Below are positions 15,959-25,037 of a DNA stretch of 64,000 bases, in pieces (position 1 is the first letter of the stretch; every line of letters begins with the position of its first letter). Location: assembly GCA_028289645.1 (NCBI GenBank), contig JANQOK010000008.1:558001-622000 (forward strand), written 5' to 3'. The DNA is from Anderseniella sp. GTDB taxonomy: Bacteria > Pseudomonadota > Alphaproteobacteria > Rhizobiales > Aestuariivirgaceae. The notes under the pieces were generated by a model that was not told where the DNA came from, searched no databases, and saw nothing but the letters and a program-made list of their open reading frames with translations. The translations under genes and the position numbers were made by a program.

Positions 15959-16846
15959 TCAGATGTCCTGTTGCTTGAGGAACGTCTCAACTTGGTCACG
16001 ATCCGGGATGGCAGCGGCAGCGCCCGGCCGGGTGACCTGCAGGGCACTGGCAGCCGATGCATAGCGCAGCGACCGGCCAATCTCATCACCCCGGCTGTGA
16101 CCTGCAAGAAAGCTGCCCAGAAAAGTGTCCCCTGCCCCCGTGGTGTCGACGGCGTCCACCTCAAATGCCGGATGATGATGCACGGTCCCATGACTGCGAA
16201 ATTCAGCGCCCCGGCTGCCGCGGGTGATCAGGAGTTCGGGAACTGCAATCTCGGAGACGTCAACACCGAGAAGCCTGGCGGTTTCCTGCGCCTCGATTTC
16301 GTTCACCGCCAGCAGGTCGATCCTGTCGATCAGTTCAGCGACGGTGTCTGCCACAAACGGTGCCGCGCTGTAGGCAACTTTGAAGCCGGCGGTCCTGGCC
16401 TGCGCCACAATGTCTGACAGCAGGTTGGTTTCGTTCTGGACCAGCACCCAGTGGTCGCCGCCGTCACAGGCTTTGAAGGCACGTTCGATCTGGGCCGGCT
16501 GCAAATCCTGGTTGGCGCCACCGTAAATGACGATCTGGTTCTCGCCGGCATCGTCCACATAGATGACCGCATGTCCGGTCGGATGTTTAGACTGCGCGAC
16601 GTTGGCGGTGTCGATGCCGAAGCTCTTCACCTGCGCCATGGTCCAGCTGTCGTCACCGCCCACGGCGCCCACATGGACCGGCCGGCCCCCGGCCCGGGCA
16701 ATTGCAATGGACTGGTTGATGCCCTTGCCGCCGAGCAGTTTCTGGTATGAACCGGCCGTCAGGGTCTCACCTGGCAACGGCATATCCGTCACCCGGTAGA
16801 CATGGTCGACATTGATGGAGCCGAAATTGAAAATCATGGCCGACAT
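15959..16846 (-). CDS. PfkB-family sugar kinase, ribokinase-like
   Basis: A 295-residue kinase. The N-terminus has FGSINVDHVYRV and the conserved GGKGINQSIAIARAG; the anion hole and catalytic base are in DTTGAGDTFLGSFLAG (about 242-257). The architecture fits ribokinase. In this operon it probably phosphorylates ribose (or deoxyribose) released by nucleoside hydrolase. It lies between the nitroreductase-like gene (23 bp upstream) and the hydrolase (2 bp downstream). Confidence 0.92.
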   Translation of the reverse strand: MSAMIFNFGSINVDHVYRVTDMPLPGETLTAGSYQKLLGGKGINQSIAIARAGGRPVHVGAVGGDDSWTMAQVKSFGIDTANVAQSKHPTGHAVIYVDDAGENQIVIYGGANQDLQPAQIERAFKACDGGDHWVLVQNETNLLSDIVAQARTAGFKVAYSAAPFVADTVAELIDRIDLLAVNEIEAQETARLLGVDVSEIAVPELLITRGSRGAEFRSHGTVHHHPAFEVDAVDTTGAGDTFLGSFLAGHSRGDEIGRSLRYASAASALQVTRPGAAAAIPDRDQVETFLKQQDI

Positions 16847-16869
16847 ATGGGCAGGCGCGATTTAACAGG

Positions 16870-17700
16870 TCAAGTGAGGTTGAACCCCTTCGACCTGATG
16901 AAGGCGCCGAATGACCGGCGTTCGGGCAAGGCATACTGGCGGCTCTTGTCTTCCGACCAGCAGTAGGTCTCGACCATGCCGAAGACGTCCGGAGCGCGCT
17001 GATGGCCGTAGGGCTGTTGTGCCTGACGGCGCAGATCGTAATCCTTGATGACCGCCTCAGCATCCGTTTCCGTGTATCGGTCCTGATGAACGGTTGCCGA
17101 CAGCGGCAACCTCATGCTGATGGCGGGAGCGTCTGCTGCCGGGTAACCGAATGCCAGCCCGGCAACGGGAAACACATGATCCGGCAGCGCGAGGAGATCG
17201 CTCACCGCTGCAGCTTCATTCCTGACCGCGCTGATGGCGCAACAGCCAAGTCCGACCGCCTCGGCCGCCGTGACGAAGGCGGACAGCGCAATTGCGGCAT
17301 CCACCGTTGCATTGAAAAACGCATCCAGGTGATCGTTGACGAAATCATGGCCGCGCAAACTATGCAGTTGCCTCTGTCGCCTGTTGTTGCCACAGAACAC
17401 GGCGACGTTCGGGGCTCCCCGTACCCACGCTTCGGCACCCACGAGTTCGACGAACCCTGCCTTCACCGCGGGGTCCTGCAGGATAACGATGTCACGTTGC
17501 TGAAGGTCGCTTTTGGTTGGTGAGGCCAGCGCCGCGGCACACAACAGACTGCACAGGCCAGGCTCTACGGATCCGTCCCTGTAGGACCGGCAAGAACCGC
17601 GCGCGAGCATGACCGCCAGCATATCGGGCACATCTCCTGACCCATCCGGATTGACCTCATCTTCATATCTGAGCCGCAAACTCTCAGATGCTGTGATCAT
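16870..17700 (-). CDS. Nitroreductase-family FMN oxidoreductase
   Basis: A 276-residue protein starting at the ATG at 17700, which has AAGGGG at suitable spacing (a longer frame to 17787 exists). ARGSCRSYRDGSVEP gives the FMN-phosphate RxSxRxF-like motif, AALASPTKSDLQQRDIVIL is the usual second block, and AAEAVGLGCCAISAVRN followed by FPVAGLAFGYPA completes the fold. The C-terminal region with SEDKSRQYALPERRSFGAFIRSKGF is longer than in minimal nitroreductases. As first gene of the nucleoside operon it could reduce a base or base derivative. It is also similar to NfsA-type NADPH oxidoreductases. Confidence 0.88.
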   Translation of the reverse strand: MITASESLRLRYEDEVNPDGSGDVPDMLAVMLARGSCRSYRDGSVEPGLCSLLCAAALASPTKSDLQQRDIVILQDPAVKAGFVELVGAEAWVRGAPNVAVFCGNNRRQRQLHSLRGHDFVNDHLDAFFNATVDAAIALSAFVTAAEAVGLGCCAISAVRNEAAAVSDLLALPDHVFPVAGLAFGYPAADAPAISMRLPLSATVHQDRYTETDAEAVIKDYDLRRQAQQPYGHQRAPDVFGMVETYCWSEDKSRQYALPERRSFGAFIRSKGFNLT

Positions 17701-17783
17701 GGCTGAATTCACCCCTTTTTGGTTTGATCCACGTTTGCATGAAAATCGGTCAACCTGTTGAAAATGGATTCTTTTTTTCCGGT

Positions 17784-18320
17784 TCAACGAACAGGCTCGC
17801 GCAGGCGCAGTGCATAAAGCACCAGCTCATTCGCAGGTCCCTCGGCACGACCTGTGACCTCAAAGCCGCATCGCAACATCAGCCGGTGCGAGGACTCGTT
17901 GGGCCGATCGACCGCGGCGACAAGGCCGGACAGCTTCGCCGATGCCCGAGCATGATCGATAGCCGCCGTGAGAGCGCTGGTCGCCAGTCCGGTGCCCGAA
18001 AACCGCGGATGTACAGCAATCACGGGTTCGACGCCGCCGACCAGTTCAGGCACGCCGGCAAGGTCTTCCGGAACCGGCTGCAGCCCGACTATGCCGCAAA
18101 ACTCCGAGGCTGCATTTTCAATAATCCATAGCCCGAGGTGTTCACCATCGAGATCGAGGCCGCGCTGCAGGATTTCGGCAATCTGCTCACGCGGCAGCAC
18201 TTCATCATCGCACAGATAGCGGCGCACTTCCGCATTGTGCAGCAGGTGCAGCAGACCATCGAGATCGCCCCGCCTTGCCGGCCGCAAACGCCCGGTTGGC
18301 AGTGTGATGTTGCGCCTCAT
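17784..18320 (-). CDS. GNAT-family N-acetyltransferase
   Basis: A 178-residue protein beginning MRRNITLPTGRLRPARRGDLDGLLHLLHN (ATG at 18320, preceded by GAGGAAAGAG). The acetyl-CoA site is VIAVHPRFSGTGLATSAL (motif A; the usual R/QxxGxG/A is RFSGTGLA), followed by VAAVDRPNESSHRLMLRCGFEVTG. It resembles RimJ/RimL-type acetyltransferases; the substrate is unknown. It is upstream of the nucleoside operon on the same strand with an 83-bp gap that can hold that operon's promoter. Confidence 0.88.
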   Translation of the reverse strand: MRRNITLPTGRLRPARRGDLDGLLHLLHNAEVRRYLCDDEVLPREQIAEILQRGLDLDGEHLGLWIIENAASEFCGIVGLQPVPEDLAGVPELVGGVEPVIAVHPRFSGTGLATSALTAAIDHARASAKLSGLVAAVDRPNESSHRLMLRCGFEVTGRAEGPANELVLYALRLREPVR

Positions 18321-18541
18321 GACTCTTTCCTCGGGTCCGGTGACCGTCTCCCAGCCACATGCTGCGACCATATAGACGAAAACTGATCACTCATCCTGAA
18401 GAAAACCTGAAAGATTCCCTGATTTGCGAACTGCGGTCGTTCTGCTATCCCAGTTGGAACCTGAACGGCCCCGGTTGCGGTCAGTCAGGTTTATCATCAT
18501 GCTGACCGTGCACGGCTCGGTATGAGAAGCGGAGATAAAAC

Positions 18542-19168
18542 ATGGATTGGCTTTTGCCGATTGCCACGGTGGCTGGTGGGATACTCTTCGGTGCAATGAG
18601 CCCGGGACCCAGTTTCGTTGTGGTCGCGCGTACCGCCTTGGCGCATTCACGCAGCCACGGTCTGGCGGCGGCGATGGGCATGGGTGCCGGTGGTGCCTTC
18701 TTTGCTCTCGCGGCTGTCCTCGGACTGGTGGCGATCCTCACAAATGTCCCGCTTCTGTTTATGGCGCTCAAAGTGCTGGGAGCATTTTACCTGTTTTTCC
18801 TGGCTTTCAGGATATGGTCTGCTTCAAACAAGACGCTGCAAATTGCTTCGAACCGGCCGGTTCGGGAACGCGATCTTGGGCGGTCGTTTGCAACTGGTTT
18901 CATCACTCAGGTCAGCAACCCCAAGACGGCTATCGTTTACGCCAGCATCTTTGCCGTCGCTTTGCCGGTCGACGCGTCCTACTGGTTTGGACTTTTGTGC
19001 GTCAGCCTGATCTTTGTGGTTGAGGCTGGCTGGTACTCAATCGTGGCCTTGTTGTTTTCAGCGGAAAAGCCGAGATCGCGTTATCTGGCTTCAAAGGCAT
19101 TGCTGGACCGGATGGCGGCAACTGTCATGGGGGCGTTGGGCCTGAAAATCCTCTCCGACGTCCGTTGA
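18542..19168 (+). CDS. LysE-family amino-acid exporter
   Basis: A 208-residue inner-membrane protein with about six hydrophobic helices. The N-terminus GGILFGAMSPGPSFVVVARTAL carries the LysE/RhtB P-G-P motif; LGAFYLFFLAFRIW and FITQVSNPKTAIVYASIFAVALP are the conserved second-half motifs. It exports an amino acid or homoserine lactone-like compound. A ribosome binding site (GGAGATAAAAC) precedes the ATG. No regulator is adjacent; the divergent upstream gene is an acetyltransferase. Confidence 0.92.
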   Translation: MDWLLPIATVAGGILFGAMSPGPSFVVVARTALAHSRSHGLAAAMGMGAGGAFFALAAVLGLVAILTNVPLLFMALKVLGAFYLFFLAFRIWSASNKTLQIASNRPVRERDLGRSFATGFITQVSNPKTAIVYASIFAVALPVDASYWFGLLCVSLIFVVEAGWYSIVALLFSAEKPRSRYLASKALLDRMAATVMGALGLKILSDVR

Positions 19169-19297
19169 AATCGTGGGCATGCATGAACGCGTCTGTAACT
19201 GGTGAGTGGCTGGCAGGCACGACAACCATCTGACAGCGCCCGACTGCGTTCGCTTTTGCTTGCACCAGGCCGTTGCCTGGTCTCCATACTCGGGCAA

Positions 19298-20107
19298 TCA
19301 GGACAGCATACCCGGATTGTCCGCCAGCGCTTCCTGGTAGTGCGGCTGGAAATGCAGCCAGCCGATGTATTCGCTGCCGACATGCTCCCGACTGTAGCGT
19401 GCCTTGTCCGCCGGCACGAGCACCGGCTTGATGCCGGTCGCCTCCAGCACAAGCTGCTGCTGGCAGCATCTTTCGAGAGCCAGGAACCAGAATGCCGCCG
19501 CATCGATGCTGTGGCGGCTGGCGGTCAGCAGGCCGTGATTGCGATGGATCGCCGCCCGGTATTTTCCAAATGCGGCCGACACCTTGTTGCCGGCCTCAAC
19601 TTCAACGGCGACCTTGCCCGCCTCTTCATCAATGACGCAATGATCTTCAAAGAACGCCGCCGCATCCTGACTGATCGGATCCAGCTCGCGCCCGGTGGCC
19701 GCCCAGGTGGTGCCATAGACGGTATGGGCATGACACATGGCGACAATGTCGGGATGATCCTCATGAACCGCGGCATGAAGCACAAAGCCGGCCCGGTTTA
19801 CCGCATGGTCGCCTTCCACCACCTGGCCGTCATGGTCGACCAGAATGAGGTTCGACATGCACACAGCGGAAAACGGCACCGCCATGGGATTGGTCCAATA
19901 GAGGTTGGTGCGCTCCGGATCACGCACCGTCAGGTGTCCGGCAAATCCGTAATCGAACTTCTGCTTCGCAAACATGCGGCAGGCGCCGACGAGATGTTGT
20001 TTGCGATACTGCCGCTCGTCTTCCAGGGAGGAGAAGGACGGCCTTTCCGGAAAAATCAAACCCTCCTGGGTCGGCTCATAAAGCGATGGCTTGGACTGGA
20101 AGTTCAT
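19298..20107 (-). CDS. Class II aldolase/adducin family protein
   Basis: A 269-residue protein (start at 20107 with AGGAG; an upstream extension to 20164 is open but unlikely). GFAGHLTVRDPERTNLYWTNP, CHAHTVYGTTWAATGRELDP and AIHRNHGLLTASRHSIDAAAFWF are the family blocks; the zinc ligands would be His in CHAH and His in RNHG. It resembles the class II aldolase-like proteins that act on aldol or decarboxylation substrates. It ends 129 bp from the convergent LysE gene. Confidence 0.88.
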   Translation of the reverse strand: MNFQSKPSLYEPTQEGLIFPERPSFSSLEDERQYRKQHLVGACRMFAKQKFDYGFAGHLTVRDPERTNLYWTNPMAVPFSAVCMSNLILVDHDGQVVEGDHAVNRAGFVLHAAVHEDHPDIVAMCHAHTVYGTTWAATGRELDPISQDAAAFFEDHCVIDEEAGKVAVEVEAGNKVSAAFGKYRAAIHRNHGLLTASRHSIDAAAFWFLALERCCQQQLVLEATGIKPVLVPADKARYSREHVGSEYIGWLHFQPHYQEALADNPGMLS

Positions 20108-20191
20108 GGGCGATCTCTCCTGCGGCAGAAATTTTCCGTCTGTCAGCCTCATGCGGGCTGTCAACAGATCCCACTTTGGCGGTTGCCATAC

Positions 20192-20500
20192 CTAGATTGC
20201 AATAATGAATGGCACTGCCGCTGCGAACATCATGCCGGCGAACATCGCCCAGACAACGCTTCTGGACACACACATCACTGCAACTGCCACTGCGACGGCA
20301 GCCGCGTTTCTGACGTCTGCCGTCATCAGTTGAGAGGCGACCAGGGCGGCGATGACCGATACCGACAGTCCGTCAAGAAATCGCTCCGTCCTTGCCGTTG
20401 GCGTCACACGGGCCATCAGTACCGCGCCGGCGACCCGCGTTGCAAATGTGGCCGCCGCCATGATGGTGATCACCAGGATGAAAGACCAGTCACTCAGCAT
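20192..20500 (-). CDS. azlD: AzlD-family branched-chain amino-acid transport subunit
   Basis: A 102-residue protein with three to four hydrophobic helices and the AzlD pattern ATFATRVAGAVLMAR followed by RFLDGLSVSVIAALVASQL. AzlD is the small partner of AzlC in branched-chain amino-acid (and analogue) export. It overlaps the end of azlC by 11 bp (20490-20500), as is typical of this pair. Confidence 0.92.
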   Translation of the reverse strand: MLSDWSFILVITIMAAATFATRVAGAVLMARVTPTARTERFLDGLSVSVIAALVASQLMTADVRNAAAVAVAVAVMCVSRSVVWAMFAGMMFAAAVPFIIAI

Positions 20501-21215
20501 GGAACACCGCCGCCAACGACCCGCCGATGACGGCCGCGAGAATGATGTTCCAGCCGGTCGGCATTAGCGGAAGGGTGATCGCCGAAACAGCCATGGCAGC
20601 TGCCGTTGGCAGCACAAGGCCGGACGAGAACCGCAGCTTGCCCACCACCGTCGCTGCAAAAAAGCACATCATGACGGCGCCAAAGCCGTAGGCGTCAGTG
20701 TCGCCCAGCAGATCGCCACCGAATGCACCCAAAGCCGTGCTTGCTGTCCATGCAATCCACATTATGGCACCGCCGCCGAGCAAGACTCCCAGATCACTCT
20801 CCCCTTTCTGAAGCAGCGGCTGGGTGTCGGCGAAATTGGCATCGCTCAACAGCGTGAGCGTGGCGAGGCGTTTCGCAACCGGCAGACGGTTGACCCAGCG
20901 TGACAGGGCTGCACCCATGACCACGTGACGACCACTCAGCGCCAGCACGACTAGAAACAGGGAACCGAACGCGACAGGCTCATTCAAAAACTCCAGAGCG
21001 GCAAACTGCGCAGTCGCGGTGAACACCAGCAGGCTCATGAGCGTCGCCTGAACCGGGCCGACGCCGTGATCTATGGCAGAGACCCCGAACGCGACGCCGA
21101 ACGGAACGACGAACAGGCTCACCGGCAAAAGGCGCCGCATGCCACGAAGAACAGCCGCGCCGGTGAGTGCGACGTCATCAGGCGAGGTCGAGGATCTGTT
21201 GTCGCCTATAACCAT
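20490..21215 (-). CDS. azlC: AzlC-family branched-chain amino-acid exporter
   Basis: A 241-residue membrane protein from the ATG at 21215 (a TTG at 21251 has a poorly spaced ribosome site). Conserved AzlC features are LLPVSLFVVPFGVAFGVSA, FTATAQFAALEFLNEP and RHVVMGAALSRWVNRLP; five or more helices follow. With AzlD it forms a branched-chain amino-acid exporter. It is divergent from a CGNR regulator, with AGGTTAGAAAA repeats between them. Confidence 0.92.
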   Translation of the reverse strand: MVIGDNRSSTSPDDVALTGAAVLRGMRRLLPVSLFVVPFGVAFGVSAIDHGVGPVQATLMSLLVFTATAQFAALEFLNEPVAFGSLFLVVLALSGRHVVMGAALSRWVNRLPVAKRLATLTLLSDANFADTQPLLQKGESDLGVLLGGGAIMWIAWTASTALGAFGGDLLGDTDAYGFGAVMMCFFAATVVGKLRFSSGLVLPTAAAMAVSAITLPLMPTGWNIILAAVIGGSLAAVFHAE

Positions 21216-21220
21216 AACAA

Positions 21221-21271
21221 AGGTTAGAAAACACTTTGACTTGCCCGTCAACCCCTGTAGAGGTTAGAAAA
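21221..21271. promoter_or_regulatory. Direct repeat AGGTTAGAAAA between azlC and the CGNR gene
   Basis: The 11-bp word AGGTTAGAAAA occurs at 21221-21231 and again at 21261-21271, exactly 40 bp apart (about four helical turns). The right copy contains the ribosome binding site of the CGNR gene. The placement suggests recognition sites for the CGNR protein that would control both directions. Confidence 0.55.
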
Positions 21272-21275
21272 AACG

Positions 21276-21812
21276 ATGAGTTATTCAACGGGACATCCGA
21301 TCCGGCTTGTCGGCGGCCGTTTGGCCCTGGACTTTGTCAACACGGCTGACTGGTCCGGTGACGGTCAGGTCGTGCATGAAAAAATCGTCACGCAGGCCGA
21401 CGTCGGTGCATGGCTGGACAGGCTGGACATCGATACACCGGTGGCTGGAATACACATCCCGGAACTATTGGCCTATCGCCTGGAGCTGCGACGTCTGTTT
21501 CTGGACTCGGGCGATCCGTCGATCCTCAACGCGGCACGCGACATCAGCATCGCATCTGCCGTCGCGCCGAAACGGGCTGTGGCAGACCAGCCGCTGCAGG
21601 CCCTGCTGGCGGTTTCCGCCCTGTCGATACTGATGGATGAACGCGAGCGGACACGGCTCAAGATGTGCCCCGGCAATGGTTGCGGCTGGCTGTTCATCGA
21701 CGAGACGAAGAACGCCCGGCGCACCTGGTGTAGCATGGAGACCTGCGGCAACCGGGCGAAAGCCGCCCGGCACTACGCCAGGTCTAAGGCCTCCACCTCG
21801 CAAAGGGGCTGA
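21276..21812 (+). CDS. CGNR zinc-finger regulator with ABATE domain
   Basis: A 178-residue protein. The N-terminal ABATE region starts GHPIRLVGGRLALDFVNTADW, the signature of this family. The C-terminus has the CGNR zinc finger: KMCPGNGCGWLFIDETKN, then RRTWCSMETCGNRAKAARHYAR, giving four Cys ligands. These proteins are probable stress- or metabolite-responsive DNA-binding regulators. It is divergent from azlCD and most likely controls it. Confidence 0.92.
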   Translation: MSYSTGHPIRLVGGRLALDFVNTADWSGDGQVVHEKIVTQADVGAWLDRLDIDTPVAGIHIPELLAYRLELRRLFLDSGDPSILNAARDISIASAVAPKRAVADQPLQALLAVSALSILMDERERTRLKMCPGNGCGWLFIDETKNARRTWCSMETCGNRAKAARHYARSKASTSQRG

Positions 21813-21848
21813 GATGGTTGCAAGGCCACGTCCGACCAGGCAGCCGGA

Positions 21849-22430
21849 TCAAGCCAAAAGTGCGCCACCGCTCAGCACGAGATAAGCCAGAAGACCCAGT
21901 GCCATCAGCCCGTGGATGACTATGATGGCATACCAGATGTTTGGCCTTTGTTCGTGCGGTGAGTGCTGGCTGACAACTTCAATTTGCCCGCGGGACTTGT
22001 CCTGAAGCCATTTCACCTGTGACGCCGGCATCACCAGCTTCACCTCCGGCGCGCTTTTAAACTCCAGTTCGCAGGATTTTGAGTTCAGGTACCAGAACTG
22101 CTGCCAGCCCTTGATCTCGGAATACGGGATGAACAGCGGTTTGTGGAAGAATGAAAACGGCGGGATGACGCTCAGCGCAACGCCCGTCTCGTGCACGCCC
22201 ATGGTCAGCAGTCCGTTATAGGATTTCGACGCAACGCCTTTGCCATACAATACGGCATGCTGGAAGTAGCGGGTTTCGATGGGACGCCGCCACGGCGCCT
22301 GGTAAAACTCGCCGAGATAGCGCCAGCGGTAGGAGTCCCTGAAGTAGATGACATAGAGGGCGCCGACGAAGACGCCAACGCCAATGGACATAAGCCAGAG
22401 CTTCTCGATCAGTTCCGCTATCATTGTCAT
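21849..22430 (-). CDS. Hypothetical membrane-anchored protein
   Basis: A 193-residue protein with one hydrophobic helix near the N-terminus (LWLMSIGVGVFVGALYVIYF) and one at the C-terminus (IWYAIIVIHGLMALGLLAYLV). The soluble part between them (about residues 30-165) is rich in aromatic and basic residues and contains PFSFFHKPLFIPYSEIKGWQQF, reminiscent of PH-like or YcxB-like domains. Function unknown. It follows the CGNR gene convergently with a 36-bp gap. Confidence 0.72.
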   Translation of the reverse strand: MTMIAELIEKLWLMSIGVGVFVGALYVIYFRDSYRWRYLGEFYQAPWRRPIETRYFQHAVLYGKGVASKSYNGLLTMGVHETGVALSVIPPFSFFHKPLFIPYSEIKGWQQFWYLNSKSCELEFKSAPEVKLVMPASQVKWLQDKSRGQIEVVSQHSPHEQRPNIWYAIIVIHGLMALGLLAYLVLSGGALLA

Positions 22431-22611
22431 ATTGTCCGCCGTTGCTTGAGCCCTGCTCGGCCACAGTGCCCTTCTGATTTCTCCCTACCGGGTGGATTGA
22501 AGCTACGAAAACACCCTTAAGAATTGCTGAGGGATTTCGATTTTGCAGACGACCGCTCGAGGGGAACATGCGCCACTCACCGGAGCTGCTCCATGGAGAC
22601 CAGCGGTTTCG

Positions 22612-23208
22612 CTACACTTCGCAGACCATGGTGGTCGCTTTCTGAAATCCGAAGACATGACGCAACGGGCCGATGTCACTGGTGCCTTGGGAGACGAACC
22701 CCTGGCGTTCATAGAGAGCTCGGGCACGCGGATTTGTGTCAATCACATCCAGCCGCACCTTTGAACAACTGAAGCCGGCGGCCTTTTCCTTGATTTCTGA
22801 CAATAACGCCGAGCCAACACCGCCGCCGCGTGCCGACTGTCGGACGAATATGCCATCCATCAACAGCGTGTCCTGTTGCACCGGGCGTTCGAGCAGCGAC
22901 AGAACGAGGCCCCGCCAACTCCCACCCACTGTTCCATACACATCACAAAGCTGTTTCAGGTCACCGCCGATGAATGAGCCCTCAGCGGTTTTGAAACCTG
23001 CCACCCCAATCAAGGTGCCGTCGCGCGAAACGGCACTGATGGCATGGGTGGGATCAGCAACCAGATCGAGGAACCTGAGCGCCTTTGCCTCGGGTTTCAT
23101 GACCGGAGACAGCTTGCCTTTGAATGCTTCCCAGAACAACCGGATGGCCACCTCTCTCTGCCTTGGCTGGAACCCGTCCACCACCGTGTATGCACATTTT
23201 TCTTCCAC
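22612..23208 (-). CDS. GNAT-family N-acetyltransferase (GTG start)
   Basis: A 198-residue protein. GCAGGAG lies 5 bp before a GTG at 23208, fixing the start at VEEKCAYTVVDGF; longer in-frame extensions lack a site. The acetyl-CoA loop is GIFVRQSARGGGVGSALLSEI and the C-terminal block LDVIDTNPRARALYERQGFVSQG is typical GNAT. Two further motifs suggest a small-molecule substrate. No operon partner is seen. Confidence 0.88.
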   Translation of the reverse strand: MEEKCAYTVVDGFQPRQREVAIRLFWEAFKGKLSPVMKPEAKALRFLDLVADPTHAISAVSRDGTLIGVAGFKTAEGSFIGGDLKQLCDVYGTVGGSWRGLVLSLLERPVQQDTLLMDGIFVRQSARGGGVGSALLSEIKEKAAGFSCSKVRLDVIDTNPRARALYERQGFVSQGTSDIGPLRHVFGFQKATTMVCEV

Positions 23209-23693
23209 GGCATCTCCTGCGTCAATGCAACGATACATATGAACGAAGATCGATTTTTCAATCATCGCGATTGGAGCGACACGGATATGGACGGCCCCTT
23301 GGCGGATGTCTGCATTGGGCTCGGAGCAGAAGCTCAGCGCGTTGCGGCATGGATCATACACATGCCGGCGAGGAAAAGGTCCGCAAAGTGGACGAAGCCT
23401 CTAAAGACCACGGATGCACTAATGTCCCGCCCCTGACCCATAGCGGAAGTTCTGCTCCGGCCACCTGTCACCGGTTGGGGCCAAAGGATTCCAGCCCTCT
23501 GCTTGCCCGCCGTTGGCTTGGGCAGTTTCGAACCTTCGTAAATGTCTAAAACGACGGCGCGGTTTGATCGCAGTGAACCGCCTTTTGTGAGCCGCACTCA
23601 GCCTCCGAGAGCCGTAGCAGCAAGTCAACTCGCGGGAGTGGCCAAGCCGGGTGACCCTGATCCGCAAGGTAGGCGACCAGAATGCCATTGCGC
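23209..23693. other. 485-bp region with no recognised gene
   Basis: Short open frames exist on both strands but none has a ribosome binding site with a protein-like sequence. GCGGGAG at 23632 and CTCCCGC at 23716 could pair but lack tRNA D, anticodon and T arms. It marks the left border of the zinc island and may be decayed DNA. Confidence 0.5.
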
Positions 23694-25034
23694 TCAAGCG
23701 CGCACGCGCCAACGACTCCCGCCTCCTGCGTCCTCAACTTCGATACCGAGGGTGGCCAGTTCTTCGCGAAGCGCATCGGCCTGCGCCCAATCTCGCTTCG
23801 CACGCGCCTGGTTCCGCTCAGCAACCAGTGCCTCGATCCGTGCGGTGTCTGCCACACCCGCTTGTGCCCAGGCCTGCGCATCTTTTTGCAGGATGCCAAG
23901 CACTGCCCCGGCCTGTCGCAAGGCAGCCGCAAGTTCTGCCCTCCGCCCCCGGTCCGCGGTCGCGTGGACCTCACTTGCAAGGCCGTGCAGGGCCGACAGG
24001 GCAGCCGGCGTATTGAGGTCATCGTTCAGTGCTGCAAAGAAAGGAGCCATATCCTCTGCGCGGGCCGTCGCGGCAGGCTGATCGCGCAGTGCACCATAAA
24101 GACGATCAAGCGCGGCTTTAGCCACTCTTGGCGTCTCTGTTGTCCAGTCCAGCGGTTGGCGGTAGTGGGCCATCAGCAGCGCGTAGCGAATGGCCTCACC
24201 ATGGGTATCCTTCAGCAAATCGCGCAAAAGAAGGATGTTGCCGAGCGACTTCGACATCTTGGCACCTGACACTGTAACATGCCCGTTATGAACCCAGAAG
24301 CGCGCTTCGGTGCCCTGCGCGATCTCGTTCTCATGATGGGGAAAACGCAAGTCGATGCCACCGCCGTGGATATCGATCTGGTAGCCCAGGTGGGTCCGGA
24401 TCATGGCCGAGCACTCGATATGCCAACCCGGGCGACCAAGCCCCCAAGGGCTGTCCCATCCGGGCTGATCGCCCGTCGATGGTTTCCACAGCACAAAGTC
24501 ACGCGGATCACGCTTCCAGGGCGCGACTTCGACCCGCGCTCCTGCCAGCATCTCATCGGGGTTCGCGCCCGATAACTGGCCATAGGCAGGAAAACTCGGG
24601 ATGTGAAACAGCACGTGCCCCTCGGCCGCGTAGGCGTGGTCATTGGCAATTAGACTCTCGATCATCGCGATCATCTGCGCAATGTGCCCGGTGGCCCGGG
24701 GCTCGACATCCGGCAGGGCAACGCCCAGTTCGGCAAGGTCGGCATGATAGGCTGCGGTAAAGCGGGCAGATATCGCATCGCAGTTCACGCCACCGGCTGC
24801 CGCTGCGGCAATGATTTTGTCGTCCACGTCCGTAATGTTGCGGGCATAGGTCACCCGCGGAAACTGCATGCGCAGGACCTGTGCCAAAACGTCAAACACG
24901 ACGGCTGGCCGCGCATTGCCGATATGGGCAAAGGAATACACCGTCGGTCCACACACATACATTCGCACATGGCCCGGGTCGCGCGGCACAAAAGCTTCCA
25001 GTTGCCGGCCCATGGAGTTGAAGAGGTGTAACAT
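23694..25034 (-). CDS. cysS: Cysteinyl-tRNA synthetase, probable zinc-starvation paralogue
   Basis: A 446-residue class I synthetase. The N-terminus keeps [19 protein letters not shown] (zinc Cys plus HIGH-like HIGN); [11 protein letters not shown] and [10 protein letters not shown] hold the other zinc ligands; KMSKS is seen in [13 protein letters not shown]. It charges tRNA-Cys. The housekeeping enzyme is normally elsewhere; here the gene follows a COG0523 GTPase by 3 bp under a Zur-type operator. Published comparative work on COG0523 reports that second copies of zinc enzymes including CysRS cluster with Zur-regulated cobW-like genes. Zinc ligands are retained here, so a Zn-independent mechanism is not supported by sequence. 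Confidence 0.92.
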   Translation of the reverse strand: MLHLFNSMGRQLEAFVPRDPGHVRMYVCGPTVYSFAHIGNARPAVVFDVLAQVLRMQFPRVTYARNITDVDDKIIAAAAAGGVNCDAISARFTAAYHADLAELGVALPDVEPRATGHIAQMIAMIESLIANDHAYAAEGHVLFHIPSFPAYGQLSGANPDEMLAGARVEVAPWKRDPRDFVLWKPSTGDQPGWDSPWGLGRPGWHIECSAMIRTHLGYQIDIHGGGIDLRFPHHENEIAQGTEARFWVHNGHVTVSGAKMSKSLGNILLLRDLLKDTHGEAIRYALLMAHYRQPLDWTTETPRVAKAALDRLYGALRDQPAATARAEDMAPFFAALNDDLNTPAALSALHGLASEVHATADRGRRAELAAALRQAGAVLGILQKDAQAWAQAGVADTARIEALVAERNQARAKRDWAQADALREELATLGIEVEDAGGGSRWRVRA

Positions 25035-25037
25035 GGA

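Noticed and set aside
23632-23722. Possible tRNA-Leu-like pairing of GCGGGAG with CTCCCGC
   Set aside because: No D arm, anticodon stem or TTCGA-type T arm fits between the two blocks; it overlaps the cysS 3' end and is best seen as chance pairing.
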